A DNA stretch of 64,000 bases from JACRBK01 sp964427955 (GCA_964427955.1 CAYRWY010000001.1:1-64000), one strand, 5' to 3'. Shown: positions 16,630 to 26,772, numbered from the stretch's first letter. Notes: a model not told the origin generated them from the sequence alone. Made by a program: numbers and translations.

Positions 16630-17577
16630 ATGCAATCAAAAACCTACCTGGTGACTGGCGGAGCCGGGTTCATTGGCTCGCACATGGTGGATGCGCTGCT
16701 CAGGGATGGGCATCAGGTCCGGGTGGTGGACAATTTCTCCACCGGCAAGCGCGAGAATCTGGCCCACGTCCTGGACCGGATCGCGCTCCACGAGTTCAGC
16801 ATCACCGAGCGCGAGCGGCTGACCGAAGCTATGCAAGGGGTCGATTACGTCTTTCACCTGGCGGCGCTGGCCTCGGTGCCGCGTTCGGTGCGCGATCCGC
16901 TGGGCAGCAACGAGCACAACGTCAATGGGACGCTGAATGTTCTGCTGGCCGCGCGTGACCAGGGGGTCAAGCGCGTCGTCTATGCGGGATCGTCGTCGGC
17001 CTATGGCAATGTCGAGGCGGAGTTCAAGTCCGAAGAGATGCGTCCACGGCCCTTGTCTCCCTATGCGGTGGCCAAGTTGGCGGCGGAACATTACTGCCAG
17101 GCGTTCACCAACGTCTACGGGCTGGAAACGGTCACCGTGCGCTATTTCAACGTGTTTGGCCCGCGCCAGGACCCGCTGTCGGCCTATGCCGCTGTCATTC
17201 CACGTTTCATCACCGCCATGCTCCGGGATCAACCGGCCCCGGTGGAAGGCGACGGGCTGCAATCGCGCGACTTCACCTACATTGACAACGTCGTGCACGG
17301 CAACCTGCTGGCCTGCCATACGCCGGGCGTAGCGGGCGAGACCTTCAACATCGCCTGCGGAGGTCGGATCAGCCTGCTGGACATGATCGACATGCTCAAC
17401 AAGCTGCTGGACAAGCAAATTCCGCCGCAGTTCGGGTCCCCGCGTCCCGGTGACGTGCGTGACTCGCGCGCCTCTATCGACAAAGCCCGGCAGATCTTGA
17501 AGTACGAGCCGATTATTTCGTTCGAGGACGGGCTGGCGCGCACCCTGGAATGGTACAAAGCGGCGCAGCCCGCCTAG
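16630..17577 (+). CDS. NAD-dependent nucleotide-sugar 4-epimerase
   Basis: 315 residues, extended short-chain dehydrogenase fold. The Rossmann motif is VTGGAGFIGSHMVDALL, the catalytic Ser lies in AGSSSAYG and the catalytic Tyr-Lys pair is YAVAK. VRYFNVFGPRQDP is shared with UDP-glucose/UDP-GlcNAc 4-epimerases of the WbpP/Gne type. The ATG at 16630 follows AAAGGAGTGACG. It sits between the initiating transferase and a glycosyltransferase, so it probably makes a UDP-hexose or UDP-HexNAc for this glycan. Exact substrate is not determined by sequence alone. Confidence 0.88.
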   Translation: MQSKTYLVTGGAGFIGSHMVDALLRDGHQVRVVDNFSTGKRENLAHVLDRIALHEFSITERERLTEAMQGVDYVFHLAALASVPRSVRDPLGSNEHNVNGTLNVLLAARDQGVKRVVYAGSSSAYGNVEAEFKSEEMRPRPLSPYAVAKLAAEHYCQAFTNVYGLETVTVRYFNVFGPRQDPLSAYAAVIPRFITAMLRDQPAPVEGDGLQSRDFTYIDNVVHGNLLACHTPGVAGETFNIACGGRISLLDMIDMLNKLLDKQIPPQFGSPRPGDVRDSRASIDKARQILKYEPIISFEDGLARTLEWYKAAQPA

Positions 17578-17581
17578 TGTG

Positions 17582-18706
17582 ATGCGGATCATCCACCTGT
17601 CGAAAATGACCGGCGCTGCCGGGTCCGAAGGACATCTGTTGGCGCTGCTTCCTGGGCTGCGCCAGCAGGGGATCGACGCCCAATTGTGGATTCTGGTCGA
17701 GCCGGATAACCCGGTTCAGGAGTACGTGGATCGTGCGGCGGCGCTCGGCCTTCCCGTCGAGCGCCTGGTGATTCATCGCGACTTCGATCCGGGCCTGATC
17801 CGGGCGCTGGTCCGGCGGCTGCGCGCGGTCCGTCCGGATGTCGTGCATACCCATCTGCTCCATGCCGATCTGCACGGGACGCTGGCGGCGCGGCTGGCCC
17901 GCGTGCCGCACGTCGTCAGTTCGCGGCATAATGACGACAAATTCCGCCGTGTTTTGCCGGTGCGCCTGTTGAACCGCTGGCTGTGGCATCAAACCAGCGC
18001 CGGGATCGCCATCTCCGAGGCCATCCGCCAGTTTTCGATTGATGTGGAGGGCGTTCCGCCCGAAAAGATCCACACCGTGCACTACGGTCTCGACCCCGCC
18101 TCGATCACCGTCCCGCCGGACGCGCGCGCCGCGCTGCGGAGGGCGCTTGGCCTTCCGCCCGAAACGCTGCTGATCGGTTCCGTGTGTCGCCTGATCGAGC
18201 AAAAAGGGTTGGTGTACGGACTGCGCGGCTTTGCGGAGATCGCAGGCCGCTTTCCGCAAGCGCATTATCTCCTGGCCGGGGAAGGTGCCCTGCGCCCTGA
18301 TCTGGAAGCGGAGGTCCGCACGTTGGGATTGTCGGACCGGGTGCATTTCCTGGGCTGGCGCGACGATGCTCGCGCGGTGATGGCCGGTCTGGACGTGCTG
18401 CTGGCCCCCTCGCTGTGGGAAGGCTTCGGCCTGGTATTCCTCGAAGCGATGGTGCTGGGCGTGCCGGTGATCAGCACGCAGGTCAGCGCCATCCCGGAAG
18501 TAGTGGTCGATGGTGAAACGGGCTGGCTGGTCCCGGTGCGCGCTGCCCAGGCCGTGGCGGCGGCGCTGTCCCAGGCGTTGGATCAACCCGCGGAACGGCA
18601 GTCACGGGGAATGGCAGGCCGCCGCCGGGTGGAGACGCAGTTCTCTGCCGAGGTGATGGTCGAGCGCACGGTGGAAATCTACCGGTCATTGGAGCAGCAG
18701 ACCTGA
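17582..18706 (+). CDS. Family 4 glycosyltransferase
   Basis: 374 residues, GT-B fold. N-terminal MRIIHLSKMTGAAGSEGHLL is the acceptor-domain start; the C-terminal nucleotide-sugar domain has IGSVCRLIEQKGL and the E-x7-E motif in SLWEGFGLVFLEAMVLGVPV. It is a retaining transferase of the cytoplasmic phase of glycan assembly. The start is ATG 17582, four bases after the epimerase stop; its own stop overlaps the asnB ATG (TGATG). Donor and acceptor are unknown. Confidence 0.88.
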   Translation: MRIIHLSKMTGAAGSEGHLLALLPGLRQQGIDAQLWILVEPDNPVQEYVDRAAALGLPVERLVIHRDFDPGLIRALVRRLRAVRPDVVHTHLLHADLHGTLAARLARVPHVVSSRHNDDKFRRVLPVRLLNRWLWHQTSAGIAISEAIRQFSIDVEGVPPEKIHTVHYGLDPASITVPPDARAALRRALGLPPETLLIGSVCRLIEQKGLVYGLRGFAEIAGRFPQAHYLLAGEGALRPDLEAEVRTLGLSDRVHFLGWRDDARAVMAGLDVLLAPSLWEGFGLVFLEAMVLGVPVISTQVSAIPEVVVDGETGWLVPVRAAQAVAAALSQALDQPAERQSRGMAGRRRVETQFSAEVMVERTVEIYRSLEQQT

Positions 18707-20601
18707 TGTGCGGACTGTGCGGAATCCTCAACCTGGATGGCGCGCCGGTGTCCTTGCCGGTCTTGCAGGCCATGAACGCCACGCTGATCCATCGCGGACC
18801 GGATCAAGGCCGGGAACTGGTCCTGGGTGCGTGCGGGTTGGCGAACCGCCGTCTCGCGATCCTCGATCTTTCGCCGAGCGGTGCGCTGCCTATGTCCAAC
18901 GCCGACGGCTCGATCACGATGGCCTACAACGGGGAGATTTATAACTATCCCGACCTGCACCGCGATCTGACCGCGCGCGGCTGTACCTTCCGGTCCGGGT
19001 CCGACACCGAAGCGGTGATGACGCTCTACGAGCGAGAAGGCGTCGATTTTCTCGAACCGCTGCGCGGCATGTTCGCCCTGGCCTTGTGGGATGCGCCGCG
19101 CCAGACGTTGATCCTGGCGCGCGACCGGCTCGGCAAAAAGCCGCTCTACTACTACCAGGACGATCACCGGCTGGTGTTCGCTTCCGAGATTAAGGCGCTG
19201 CTGAGACACCCGGAGGTGCCCCGCCGCCCGGCGCGCGAGCTGACACCGCTGCTGCTGGCCTACGGTTACGTCCCCGCGCCGCTGACCTTTTTCGAAGGGA
19301 TTCGGATGCTCCCGCCGGGCCACGTGCTGATCTGCCGCGAGGGCGCGATCACGACCCACGCCTACTGGACGCCGCCCGCCGCCGCCGGAGCCGACCCCCA
19401 GGCCCGCGCCGAAGACTACCTGGACGAACTGCGCGCCACGCTCGAAGAGTCGGTGCGGCTGCGGCTGCTGAGCGATGTGCCGCTGGGTGCGTTTCTGAGC
19501 GGCGGACTGGACAGCAGCCTGATCGTGGCCTATATGGCGCGGCATACGGCAGGGCGTGTCAAGACCTTCTCGATTGGCTTCACCGGCGAAGAGTCCTTCG
19601 ACGAGACGCCTTACGCCCGCCAGGTCGCCCAACTGCTGGATACCGAACATCACGAATTCATCGTGGAGCCGGACGCGATCAAGCTGCTGCCGTTCCTGGT
19701 CTGGCAGCATGACCAGCCGTTTGGCGATTCGTCCGCCATCCCGACCTATCTCGTCAGCCGCCACACGCGCGATCACGTCACCGTGGCCCTGACCGGCGAC
19801 GGCGGCGACGAATTGTTCGCCGGGTACGAGCGTTTCTACGCGGCGCACCTGGCAGCCCGCTACCGGGCGCTGCCTGGCTTGCTCCGCCGGGGGGTGGCGT
19901 CGGTCGTCGGACGGCTGCCCGAAGCGACATCCTACCGGGGCGTGGCCCAGCGCGCGCGGCGCTTTGTGACCGGCGCCGAAATGTCCCCGGCGGATGCCTA
20001 TTTTTCGTGGGTACGCCTGTTCGACGACGATCTGCTGGCGGCGCTGTGCACCGATCAGATCGGCCCACATCCTGCCGGGCACTTCGCGGCGATCTTCGAC
20101 CGGGCGACCGGGCACGGCCTGACCGCCCAGCTTCTCGACGTGAATCTCGTTACCTATTTGCCGGACGATCTGCTGATCAAGACCGACCGGTCCAGCATGG
20201 CGGCCTCGCTGGAAGCCCGTGCGCCGTTTCTGGATCACAAACTGGTCGAGCTGGCGGCGCGGATTCCGTCGAATCTCAAGCTGCGCGGCCAGGTGACCAA
20301 GTACATTCTGAAGGAAGCCGCCGCGGGCGTGCTGCCGGATGACATCGTCCACCGCGCCAAACACGGCTTCGGCGTGCCGGTGGGGCGCTGGTTTCGCACC
20401 GATTTGCAGGGTTATGCCCGCGAGATGCTGCTCGATCCGGTGACGTTGGGCCGGGGCTACTTCCATGAGGCGGCGCTCCGCCAGTTGTTGGACGAACACA
20501 GCCGCGGTCAGCGTAATCACGGCCAGCGTCTCTGGACGCTGCTCACATTCGAATGGTGGCACCGGCTGTTCATAGACCCGGCAGTCCCTTCGGCTCCTTG
20601 A
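18706..20601 (+). CDS. asnB: Asparagine synthase, glutamine-hydrolysing
   Basis: 631 residues, standard length. It turns aspartate to asparagine with glutamine and ATP, or amidates a sugar acid in some polysaccharide loci. Cys2 (MCGLCGI) is the glutaminase nucleophile. The synthetase domain has the PP-loop LSGGLDSSLIVAY and TGDGGDELFAGYERF. It is embedded between glycosyltransferases and coupled to both. AsnB homologues of this type are common in exopolysaccharide clusters, so an amidotransferase role in glycan modification is as plausible as housekeeping asparagine synthesis. Confidence 0.93.
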   Translation: MCGLCGILNLDGAPVSLPVLQAMNATLIHRGPDQGRELVLGACGLANRRLAILDLSPSGALPMSNADGSITMAYNGEIYNYPDLHRDLTARGCTFRSGSDTEAVMTLYEREGVDFLEPLRGMFALALWDAPRQTLILARDRLGKKPLYYYQDDHRLVFASEIKALLRHPEVPRRPARELTPLLLAYGYVPAPLTFFEGIRMLPPGHVLICREGAITTHAYWTPPAAAGADPQARAEDYLDELRATLEESVRLRLLSDVPLGAFLSGGLDSSLIVAYMARHTAGRVKTFSIGFTGEESFDETPYARQVAQLLDTEHHEFIVEPDAIKLLPFLVWQHDQPFGDSSAIPTYLVSRHTRDHVTVALTGDGGDELFAGYERFYAAHLAARYRALPGLLRRGVASVVGRLPEATSYRGVAQRARRFVTGAEMSPADAYFSWVRLFDDDLLAALCTDQIGPHPAGHFAAIFDRATGHGLTAQLLDVNLVTYLPDDLLIKTDRSSMAASLEARAPFLDHKLVELAARIPSNLKLRGQVTKYILKEAAAGVLPDDIVHRAKHGFGVPVGRWFRTDLQGYAREMLLDPVTLGRGYFHEAALRQLLDEHSRGQRNHGQRLWTLLTFEWWHRLFIDPAVPSAP

Positions 20602-20609
20602 GGTGATGC

Positions 20610-21785
20610 ATGACTACTCCTCGCCCGATCCGCGTGATGCGCATTATCGCCCGCCTGAATGTGGGCGGTCCGGCGATCCACGTGACGCTGCTGACCGAGC
20701 GGCTCGGCCCGCCGGAATTCGAGAGCACGTTGGTGTGTGGCCCGGTCGGTCCCCAGGAAGGCGACATGGCCTACCTGGCGCAGCAGCGCGGCATCCAGCC
20801 GGTCTACGTGGCCGAACTGGGGCGCGAATTGTCTCCGCTGCGCGACGTGCTCACGCTGTTCACGCTGTGGCGGTTGATGCGCCGCTTTCGCCCGGATGTC
20901 GTCCACACCCATACCGCCAAGGCCGGGTTCGTGGGGCGGGTAGCAGCCTGGCTGGCCCGGGTTCCGGTGCGCGTGCATACCTATCACGGGCACGTCTTCC
21001 AGGGTTATTTCAGCCCCCGCAAAACCCAGGTGTTTCTCTGGCTGGAGCAGGCGATGGCTCGCCTGTCCGACCGGCTGATCACGATCAGTCCGGGCCTGCG
21101 CGACGAACTGGTGCAGCAGTACCGCATCGCGCCCGTGGAGAAATTCGCCGTCGTGCCGTTGGGACTGGAGCTGGCCCCATTTGCCCAAACGCCGCGCCAC
21201 CAGGGTGAGTTTCGCGCGCGGTTCAACCTCCCGCTCGCTGCACCGCTGATCGGTATCGTGGGGCGGTTGGTGCCCATCAAGAATCATGCGCTGTTTTTGC
21301 AGATGGCCGCGCAGGTGATCGCGGCGCAGCCTGCCGCCCGGTTTGCCATCATTGGCGACGGCGAATCCCGATCCGAGATCGAAGCGCAGGTCGCGGCGCT
21401 CGGTCTGCGCGACGCGGTGACGTTCACTGGCTGGCAGACCGATCTCAAGCCCATCTACAGCGATCTGGACGTGCTGGTGATCTCGTCGCACAACGAAGGT
21501 ACCCCGGTTTCGCTGATCGAGGCGCTTGCGGCGGGGGTACCGGTCGTTTCGACGGCGGTGGGCGGCGTGCCGGACCTGCTGCGCGGCGGCGATTGGGGTG
21601 AGTTGGTCCCGCCCGGCGATCCCGCTGCCCTGGCGGCGGCGGTATTGGCGGCATTGGCCCAACCGGCGGCGACGCCCGCCGTCCAACAGGCCGTGATCGC
21701 GGAATACGATATTGCCCGGCTGGCCGACGATCTGGCGGCGCTTTACCGTGACCTGCTGCACCGGAAAGGGATCATCCGCCCATGA
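20610..21785 (+). CDS. Family 4 glycosyltransferase
   Basis: 391 residues. GT-B fold with MRIIARLNVGGPAIHVTLL in the N-terminal domain and IGIVGRLVPIKNHALF followed by SSHNEGTPVSLIEALAAGVPVV (E-x7-E) in the C-terminal domain. HTYHGHVFQGYFSPRKTQ resembles the WcfI/EpsD group. The start has TTGAGGTGATGC just before it, eight bases after asnB. Its stop overlaps an ATG (ATGA, 21782) that would be the natural start of the next gene. Confidence 0.88.
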   Translation: MTTPRPIRVMRIIARLNVGGPAIHVTLLTERLGPPEFESTLVCGPVGPQEGDMAYLAQQRGIQPVYVAELGRELSPLRDVLTLFTLWRLMRRFRPDVVHTHTAKAGFVGRVAAWLARVPVRVHTYHGHVFQGYFSPRKTQVFLWLEQAMARLSDRLITISPGLRDELVQQYRIAPVEKFAVVPLGLELAPFAQTPRHQGEFRARFNLPLAAPLIGIVGRLVPIKNHALFLQMAAQVIAAQPAARFAIIGDGESRSEIEAQVAALGLRDAVTFTGWQTDLKPIYSDLDVLVISSHNEGTPVSLIEALAAGVPVVSTAVGGVPDLLRGGDWGELVPPGDPAALAAAVLAALAQPAATPAVQQAVIAEYDIARLADDLAALYRDLLHRKGIIRP

Positions 21786-24181
21786 ACCAGGAACCCACGA
21801 TCTAGCAGCGCCGGGCCGCCGGGGTGATCCTGGTGACGCTGCTGATCGCCGTCTATTTCTTCACCTTCAACGGTTACGCGGTCAGCCGCGATGAGTGGTT
21901 CATCTTCGACGCGACCGAAAGTCTGGCGCGCCAGGGGAACATGCAGCAGAACTTCCAGTTCGATGCCTATCCCCCGACCTCGCTCAAGAACGTCGTGCCG
22001 CCGCCCGCCGATACCGAGCCGATGCAGCCCGCGCTGGCGGTCCCGTTGTTTTGGATCGCGCAGGTGCTCCCCGGTCTTGGGCTGGCGCACACCGTCTGGT
22101 TTTTCAATGTGCTGATCACCGCCCTGACGGCGGGCACGCTGTACGCCTACGGGTTGGCGCTGGGCTACCGCGCCCGCGCGGCGGCAGCCGTGGCACTGAT
22201 CTTCGGGGTGGGGACCATCGCCTGGCCCTACAGCCGCACCTTTTTTCGCGAGCCGTTGTTCACGTTTCTGGCGCTGCTCAGCGCCTATCTGGTGCTGCGC
22301 GTCCGCCAGCGGTTGACTTCCGGACACCGTCCCTTGCTGACGTTGGGTGTGTTCCTCGTGGTCTTCACCGCCGCGCTGTTCTCCAAAGAAGCGGGCCTGC
22401 TGCTGCTGCCCACCATCCTGGTAGAAGCCTTTCCCGCGCGGCTGGCGCAGCGGCGTCTCTCCCGCCGGGGTGTGATCGTGCTCGTCGGGTTGGGAGTGTT
22501 CGCGGTGGTGCTGGCCGTCGTGATCTTGAACGCGGGCCAGCTTTTCGGGCTGTCCAACCGCTGGAATCTCGCGAATCGTCTGCACAGTGCCCGCACCAAC
22601 GTGTCCGGCGCCTGGCATGGGATCAGCGGCTACATGCTCAGCCCGGCGCGCAGCATCTGGCTGTTTTCTCCGGCGCTGCTGCTCGGCTTCTGCGGCTGGC
22701 GGCGCCTGATCCGGGAGCACCGCTGGCGCGAACTGCTGATGCCGCTCGTGATGGTGGTGATGTTCACGGTTGGCTACGCTGTGGTGCGTGGGGCGGATCT
22801 CTGGTACGGCGGAACCGGGTGGGGGGCGCGCTATCTCGTCCCGGTGACGCCCTTTGTGGCGCTCTGGCTGCTGCCGGTGTTCGACGCGTTGACCACGCGT
22901 GGCGCGGCAGGGTGGAAGCGCGCCGCGGCGGGGAGCGTGGTGCTGCTCAGTGTCGCGATCCAGGTGTTGGCGGCCTGGGTTCCGATCAATGCCTACTATG
23001 CCCGGTTGGCGGAGCACAACATTATTCCCTGGAAAGAGGGCGTGTGGAGCCTGCGTTGGTCGCCGATTCGGGTGTCTTTGGCCCTGCTCGGCGATCAGAA
23101 AAGCGATCTGGCCTGGCAGTATGCGGTTGGCCAGTCGTGGTTGCTGCCGGTGTTATGCCTCGGCTTGGTTCTGGCAGCCCTGGGCTGGGCGATCTTCTGG
23201 CGGCGGGCCGGATCGGGGCGGCGTACCTTCGCGCTGACCGCCGGATCGCTGGTCGGCGTCACCGGGGTGGCCGTGCTGGGTGGCCTGTATGCCATCCGTC
23301 AGGACCCGCGCTATTACGGCGACTTCCGCCCGGCGCGCGATCTGCTCAGCGCGTTGGACCCGCAGTTGCGTTCCGATGAAGTGGTCGTGCTCAACGATGA
23401 CACCTACGCCCGGTTTTTTATGAACTACTACAAACGCTCCGCGCCGACGGTGTATGCCTTGCCGCCGTCGCCCCGCGAGCGTTACAGCCCGGATCAGCCG
23501 CCCAAGATCGAGTCGGTGAATCCGGAGGACCTGATCCACCCGTCGGCTACGATCATCCTCAACGACCTGGCTACTAAGCATGATCGGCTGTGGCTGGTGA
23601 TCAACAGCAGTTGGTATATCGACTGGTCGGTGCGTCCGGTCGAGCACTACCTGGCCCAGCACTATTTCCCGGTGACCGAGATCAAATCGTCCGACATCGC
23701 GCGGGCGGTGCTGTTCGACATGACCCCGGCGCCTCCGGTCACGGCGGCGGCCTGGCCCGCCCAACGGGTGGATGCGACCTTTGGCCCCAGCCTGCAACTG
23801 GTCGGCTACGATATCCCCGGCGGGACAACGCGCCGGGCCGGGGACGTGCTGCCGGTGTCGCTGCTGTGGAAGACGTTGGAACCAGTGCCGCAGGATTACA
23901 CCGTGGGCCTGTTCCTGATGTCGGACTCCGGCGCACTGGTGGCCCAGCGCGATTCCTACCCGGTCGATTGGTTCGAGCAGACGCATACCTGGCGCGTGAA
24001 TTCGCTGCATCGCGACAATCACGGCCTGGCGCTGCCCGCCGATCTTGCGCCGGGGACGTATGAGCTGTGGGCAGTGCTGTACTGGTGGCAGGCCCCGGCG
24101 GACCGGCTGCCGGTTACGGGAGCGGATGGCCAGAGCGCGGGCGATCATGCCATCCTGGCGCAAATCGTTGTGCAGCCTTAG
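21782..24181 (+). pseudogene. Membrane glycosyltransferase with in-frame TAG at codon 8
   Basis: The frame from ATG 21782, which overlaps the previous stop as ATGA, reads MNQEPTI, then TAG at 21803-21805, then QRRAAGVILVTLLIAVYFF and 780 further codons. Either the stop is recent (one base from CAG or GAG), a sequencing error, or translation begins at GTG 21824, which lacks a good ribosome site. The rest is a large GT39/GT-C-like polytopic protein (VSRDEWFIFDATESLARQG in the first loop) with a 200-residue soluble C-terminal domain like that of the gene at 2909. With the internal start the first membrane helix is kept, so function may persist. Confidence 0.6.
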
Positions 24182-24196
24182 CACATTCGCTATACT
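24168..24196 (+). promoter_or_regulatory. Promoter of the M42 peptidase operon
   Basis: TTGTGC (24168-24173), 17-base spacer and TATACT (24191-24196), 33 bases before the ATG. The -35 lies inside the end of the upstream gene. Confidence 0.55.
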
Positions 24197-24229
24197 CGCC
24201 ACCTTACTATTCTTCTTTGGGAGTCCTTC

Positions 24230-25282
24230 ATGCCTGAATTGACGTTTGATCGTGGGCAGATGGTCGGTTTTCTGGCTGGTCTGCTCAATACCCCCAGCCC
24301 GACCGGGTATTCCACCGAAGCCGTCGCCTATCTCGAAACAGCCTTCGAGGCGCTGGGCGTGCCAGGACTGACGCTGGACCGCCATCCCAAGGGCGCGTTG
24401 ATCGTCACCTGGCCCGGCGCACGCCACGACGCGCCGCGCGGCCTCACCGCCCACGTCGATACGTTGGGGCTGATGGTCAAGGAGATCAAAGACAACGGGC
24501 GGCTCAAGCTGACCCAGTTGGGCGGGTTCATGTGGAACGCCGTCGAATTCGAGGGCGTGACCGTCCGGACCTTCGACAACCAGCGCTACCGGGGCACGGT
24601 CGTCCCGGTCAAGTCCAGCGTGCATGTCTTCCGCGACGCGGGCGACGAGCCGCGCAACTCCGACACGATGGAACTGCGTCTGGATGCGCGGGTGACCAAC
24701 CCGGAAGAGGTGCGCGCGTTGGGCATCGAGGTGGGCGATTTCGTCTTCATCGATCCGCGCGTCGAGATCACCGAAACCGGGTTCATCCGCTCGCGTCACC
24801 TGGATGACAAAGCGAGCGTCGCCGTGATCTACGGCGCATTCCTGGCCTTGCAGTCGGCGGGATTGCGCCCGGCCCAAACCGTGACCGCCTTGTTCACGAC
24901 TTACGAAGAGGTGGGGCACGGCGCGGCGCTCGGCTTTCCGGCGGACCTGGCCGAACTGGTCGCCGTCGATATGGCTGCCGTCGGGCAGGGCCAGAACTCC
25001 GACGAGTTCAGCGCGGGCATCTGTGTCAAAGACTCCGGTGGCCCGTATCACTTCGATCTGACGCGCCGCCTGCGGATGTTGGCCGAGCAGGCCGCGATTC
25101 CGTACAAGACGGACATCTACCCCTTTTACGGCTCGGACGGCGAGGCTTACTGGCGGGCGGGCGGCGGGGCGCAGGTCGCCCTGATCGGTCCCGGCGTCGA
25201 ATCCTCGCACGCGTACGAGCGCACCCACGCCGACAGCTTGATCCATACCGCCCACCTCGTCGCGCAGTTTCTGTTGAGTTGA
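24230..25282 (+). CDS. M42 family metallo-aminopeptidase
   Basis: 350 residues, cytoplasmic. M42 enzymes (glutamyl/PepA-like, often tetrahedral dodecamers) trim N-terminal residues of short peptides using two metal ions. Metal ligands and catalytic residues are seen in LTAHVDTLGLM (His, Asp), SRHLDDKASVAV (bridging Asp), TTYEEVGHGAAL (catalytic Glu pair), VAVDMAAVG (Asp) and SSHAYERTH (His). First gene of a five-gene operon that also has a HAD hydrolase, DsbA-like protein and M19 dipeptidase. Its stop overlaps a possible start of the next gene. Confidence 0.9.
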   Translation: MPELTFDRGQMVGFLAGLLNTPSPTGYSTEAVAYLETAFEALGVPGLTLDRHPKGALIVTWPGARHDAPRGLTAHVDTLGLMVKEIKDNGRLKLTQLGGFMWNAVEFEGVTVRTFDNQRYRGTVVPVKSSVHVFRDAGDEPRNSDTMELRLDARVTNPEEVRALGIEVGDFVFIDPRVEITETGFIRSRHLDDKASVAVIYGAFLALQSAGLRPAQTVTALFTTYEEVGHGAALGFPADLAELVAVDMAAVGQGQNSDEFSAGICVKDSGGPYHFDLTRRLRMLAEQAAIPYKTDIYPFYGSDGEAYWRAGGGAQVALIGPGVESSHAYERTHADSLIHTAHLVAQFLLS

Positions 25283-25293
25283 TGGAAGCTACT

Positions 25294-26043
25294 ATGCCGA
25301 TCCGGGGTGTGATTTTCGACTTGGGCGGGACGCTGCTCCACTACAAGGAACCGGGCACGACCTGGGAAGATATGGAGAAGCGCGGCGCGCGCGCGGCGTA
25401 TGGTCTGCTGCGTGAGGCGGGCTATACCTTGCCGCCGGAGCCGGTCGCCCTGAATCGGGCCTGGGATCACTTGCAGTCGATCTGGAACCACCTGGAGGCG
25501 TGCGATGTCAACGATCTGACTCTCGCGCACCAGCTCCGGTTGGTGCTGGGGTTGTGGGGCGTCGATGGCCTGTCCCCCGATCTTTTCGACCGTCTTCCGG
25601 TCGCATACATGCGGACGATTCAGTCCATCGTGCACCCGCTTGACGGCGCCGCCGATACGCTGCGCGCGTTACGCGGCCTGGGGATGAAGATCGGCCTGAT
25701 TTCCAACACCACCTGGCCGGGGGCGTTCCACCGCCAGGACATGGACCGCTTTGGCCTGACGCCGTTCTTCGATCACCTGATCTTTTCCGCCGACGAAAAA
25801 GCCTGGAAGCCGCGCCAGGAAGTGTTCCGGCGTTCCCTGGCGGCATTAGGGCTGGTCCCTGAGCAGGCGATCTTCGTCGGCGACAGCCTGTATTTCGACG
25901 TGTGGGGCGCGCAGCAGGCGGGCTTGCGCACGGTCTGGATCGAGCAGGACCAGCACACCCAGCCTGCCGGAATGGACATCCAGCCCGACATGACGATCCG
26001 CCAACTGCCCGAACTGCTCGACCTTGTACGAGGTGCATCCTGA
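25294..26043 (+). CDS. HAD-superfamily hydrolase
   Basis: 249 residues with a Rossmannoid core and helical cap. Motif I is VIFDLGGTLLH, with nucleophile Asp present but the second Asp of DxD replaced by Gly; motif II is ISNTTWPG and motifs III/IV are AWKPRQEVF and VFVGDSLYFDVWGA. Loss of the acid/base Asp makes ordinary phosphatase action uncertain; some HAD groups with DLGG do other hydrolyses. The start is placed at MPIRG, six bases after GGAAG; ATG 25282 overlapping the M42 stop is the alternative. Confidence 0.82.
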   Translation: MPIRGVIFDLGGTLLHYKEPGTTWEDMEKRGARAAYGLLREAGYTLPPEPVALNRAWDHLQSIWNHLEACDVNDLTLAHQLRLVLGLWGVDGLSPDLFDRLPVAYMRTIQSIVHPLDGAADTLRALRGLGMKIGLISNTTWPGAFHRQDMDRFGLTPFFDHLIFSADEKAWKPRQEVFRRSLAALGLVPEQAIFVGDSLYFDVWGAQQAGLRTVWIEQDQHTQPAGMDIQPDMTIRQLPELLDLVRGAS

Positions 26044-26044
26044 C

Positions 26045-26767
26045 ATGGCCGCCAAAACACCGCCCGACGATCCGCTGGCCCATCTGCCCGGTCTCGCCGA
26101 ATTCAAGAGAGAAACTTCGCGCCGCCGCCAGCGCATCTGGATCATCGCCCTCGGCGTGATTCTCGTGCTGGTCGCCGTCGTGTATGCCGTCTACCAATTG
26201 ATGCCGCTCGATGCGCCGGTCTCGGCCAACGCCGGAGCCGAGTACGCCGACCTGGCGCAGGGCTATACCGACCAGGGTTTTCCCCGGCTGGGCAGTCCGG
26301 ACGCGCCCTTCGTCGTCGAGGAGTTTTCGAGCTACGCCTGTCCGCACTGCCGGGATTTTCACGAGACGATCTTTCCCACCCTGCTGGACCGGATCGCGGC
26401 AGGGCAGGTGCAGTACGTGGTCATCTCCGTGCCGCAGATCGGCTGGGGGGCCGAAAGTGCCGCCAAAGCCGCCTACTGCGCCGGGGAGCAGGGGCGCTAC
26501 TGGGCCATGCACGACGTGCTGTTCGATTGGCAGAAGCGTTTCGCCGTGCGGACCTTCGACGAGCGCCGCCTGCGTGACGGGGCGAAGAACCTGGGGCTGG
26601 ACACCGCCGCCTTCAACCGCTGCCTGAGCGACGATCACCCGCGCGCGGCGATTGATGCTGCTAGAGCGGAATTCGACGCACGCCACGTGACAGGCACGCC
26701 GACATTTTTCATCAACGGCCAACGGGTCCTTGATTACCGGGAATTTGACACTCTGGGGCAGGAATAG
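26045..26767 (+). CDS. Membrane-anchored DsbA-like thioredoxin
   Basis: 240 residues. A charged N-terminus and one membrane helix (IWIIALGVILVLVAVVYAVY) place the thioredoxin domain outside the cytoplasm. The active site is SSYACPHCRDFHE, and the cis-Pro loop is TGTPTFFING. It would oxidise or isomerise disulfides in exported proteins, as in the DsbA/BdbD group. ATG 26045 lies one base after the HAD stop with GAGGTG upstream; the longer frame from 26024 overlaps that gene. No DsbB or VKOR partner is adjacent. Confidence 0.88.
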   Translation: MAAKTPPDDPLAHLPGLAEFKRETSRRRQRIWIIALGVILVLVAVVYAVYQLMPLDAPVSANAGAEYADLAQGYTDQGFPRLGSPDAPFVVEEFSSYACPHCRDFHETIFPTLLDRIAAGQVQYVVISVPQIGWGAESAAKAAYCAGEQGRYWAMHDVLFDWQKRFAVRTFDERRLRDGAKNLGLDTAAFNRCLSDDHPRAAIDAARAEFDARHVTGTPTFFINGQRVLDYREFDTLGQE

Positions 26768-26772
26768 TGCAT

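Noticed and set aside
18679..20562. 627-residue antisense open frame over asnB
   Set aside because: asnB is unmistakable on the plus strand, and the antisense protein has no motifs or ribosome site.
23153..25255. 700-residue antisense open frame spanning two genes
   Set aside because: It crosses the promoter and start of the M42 peptidase gene and has no recognisable domain.
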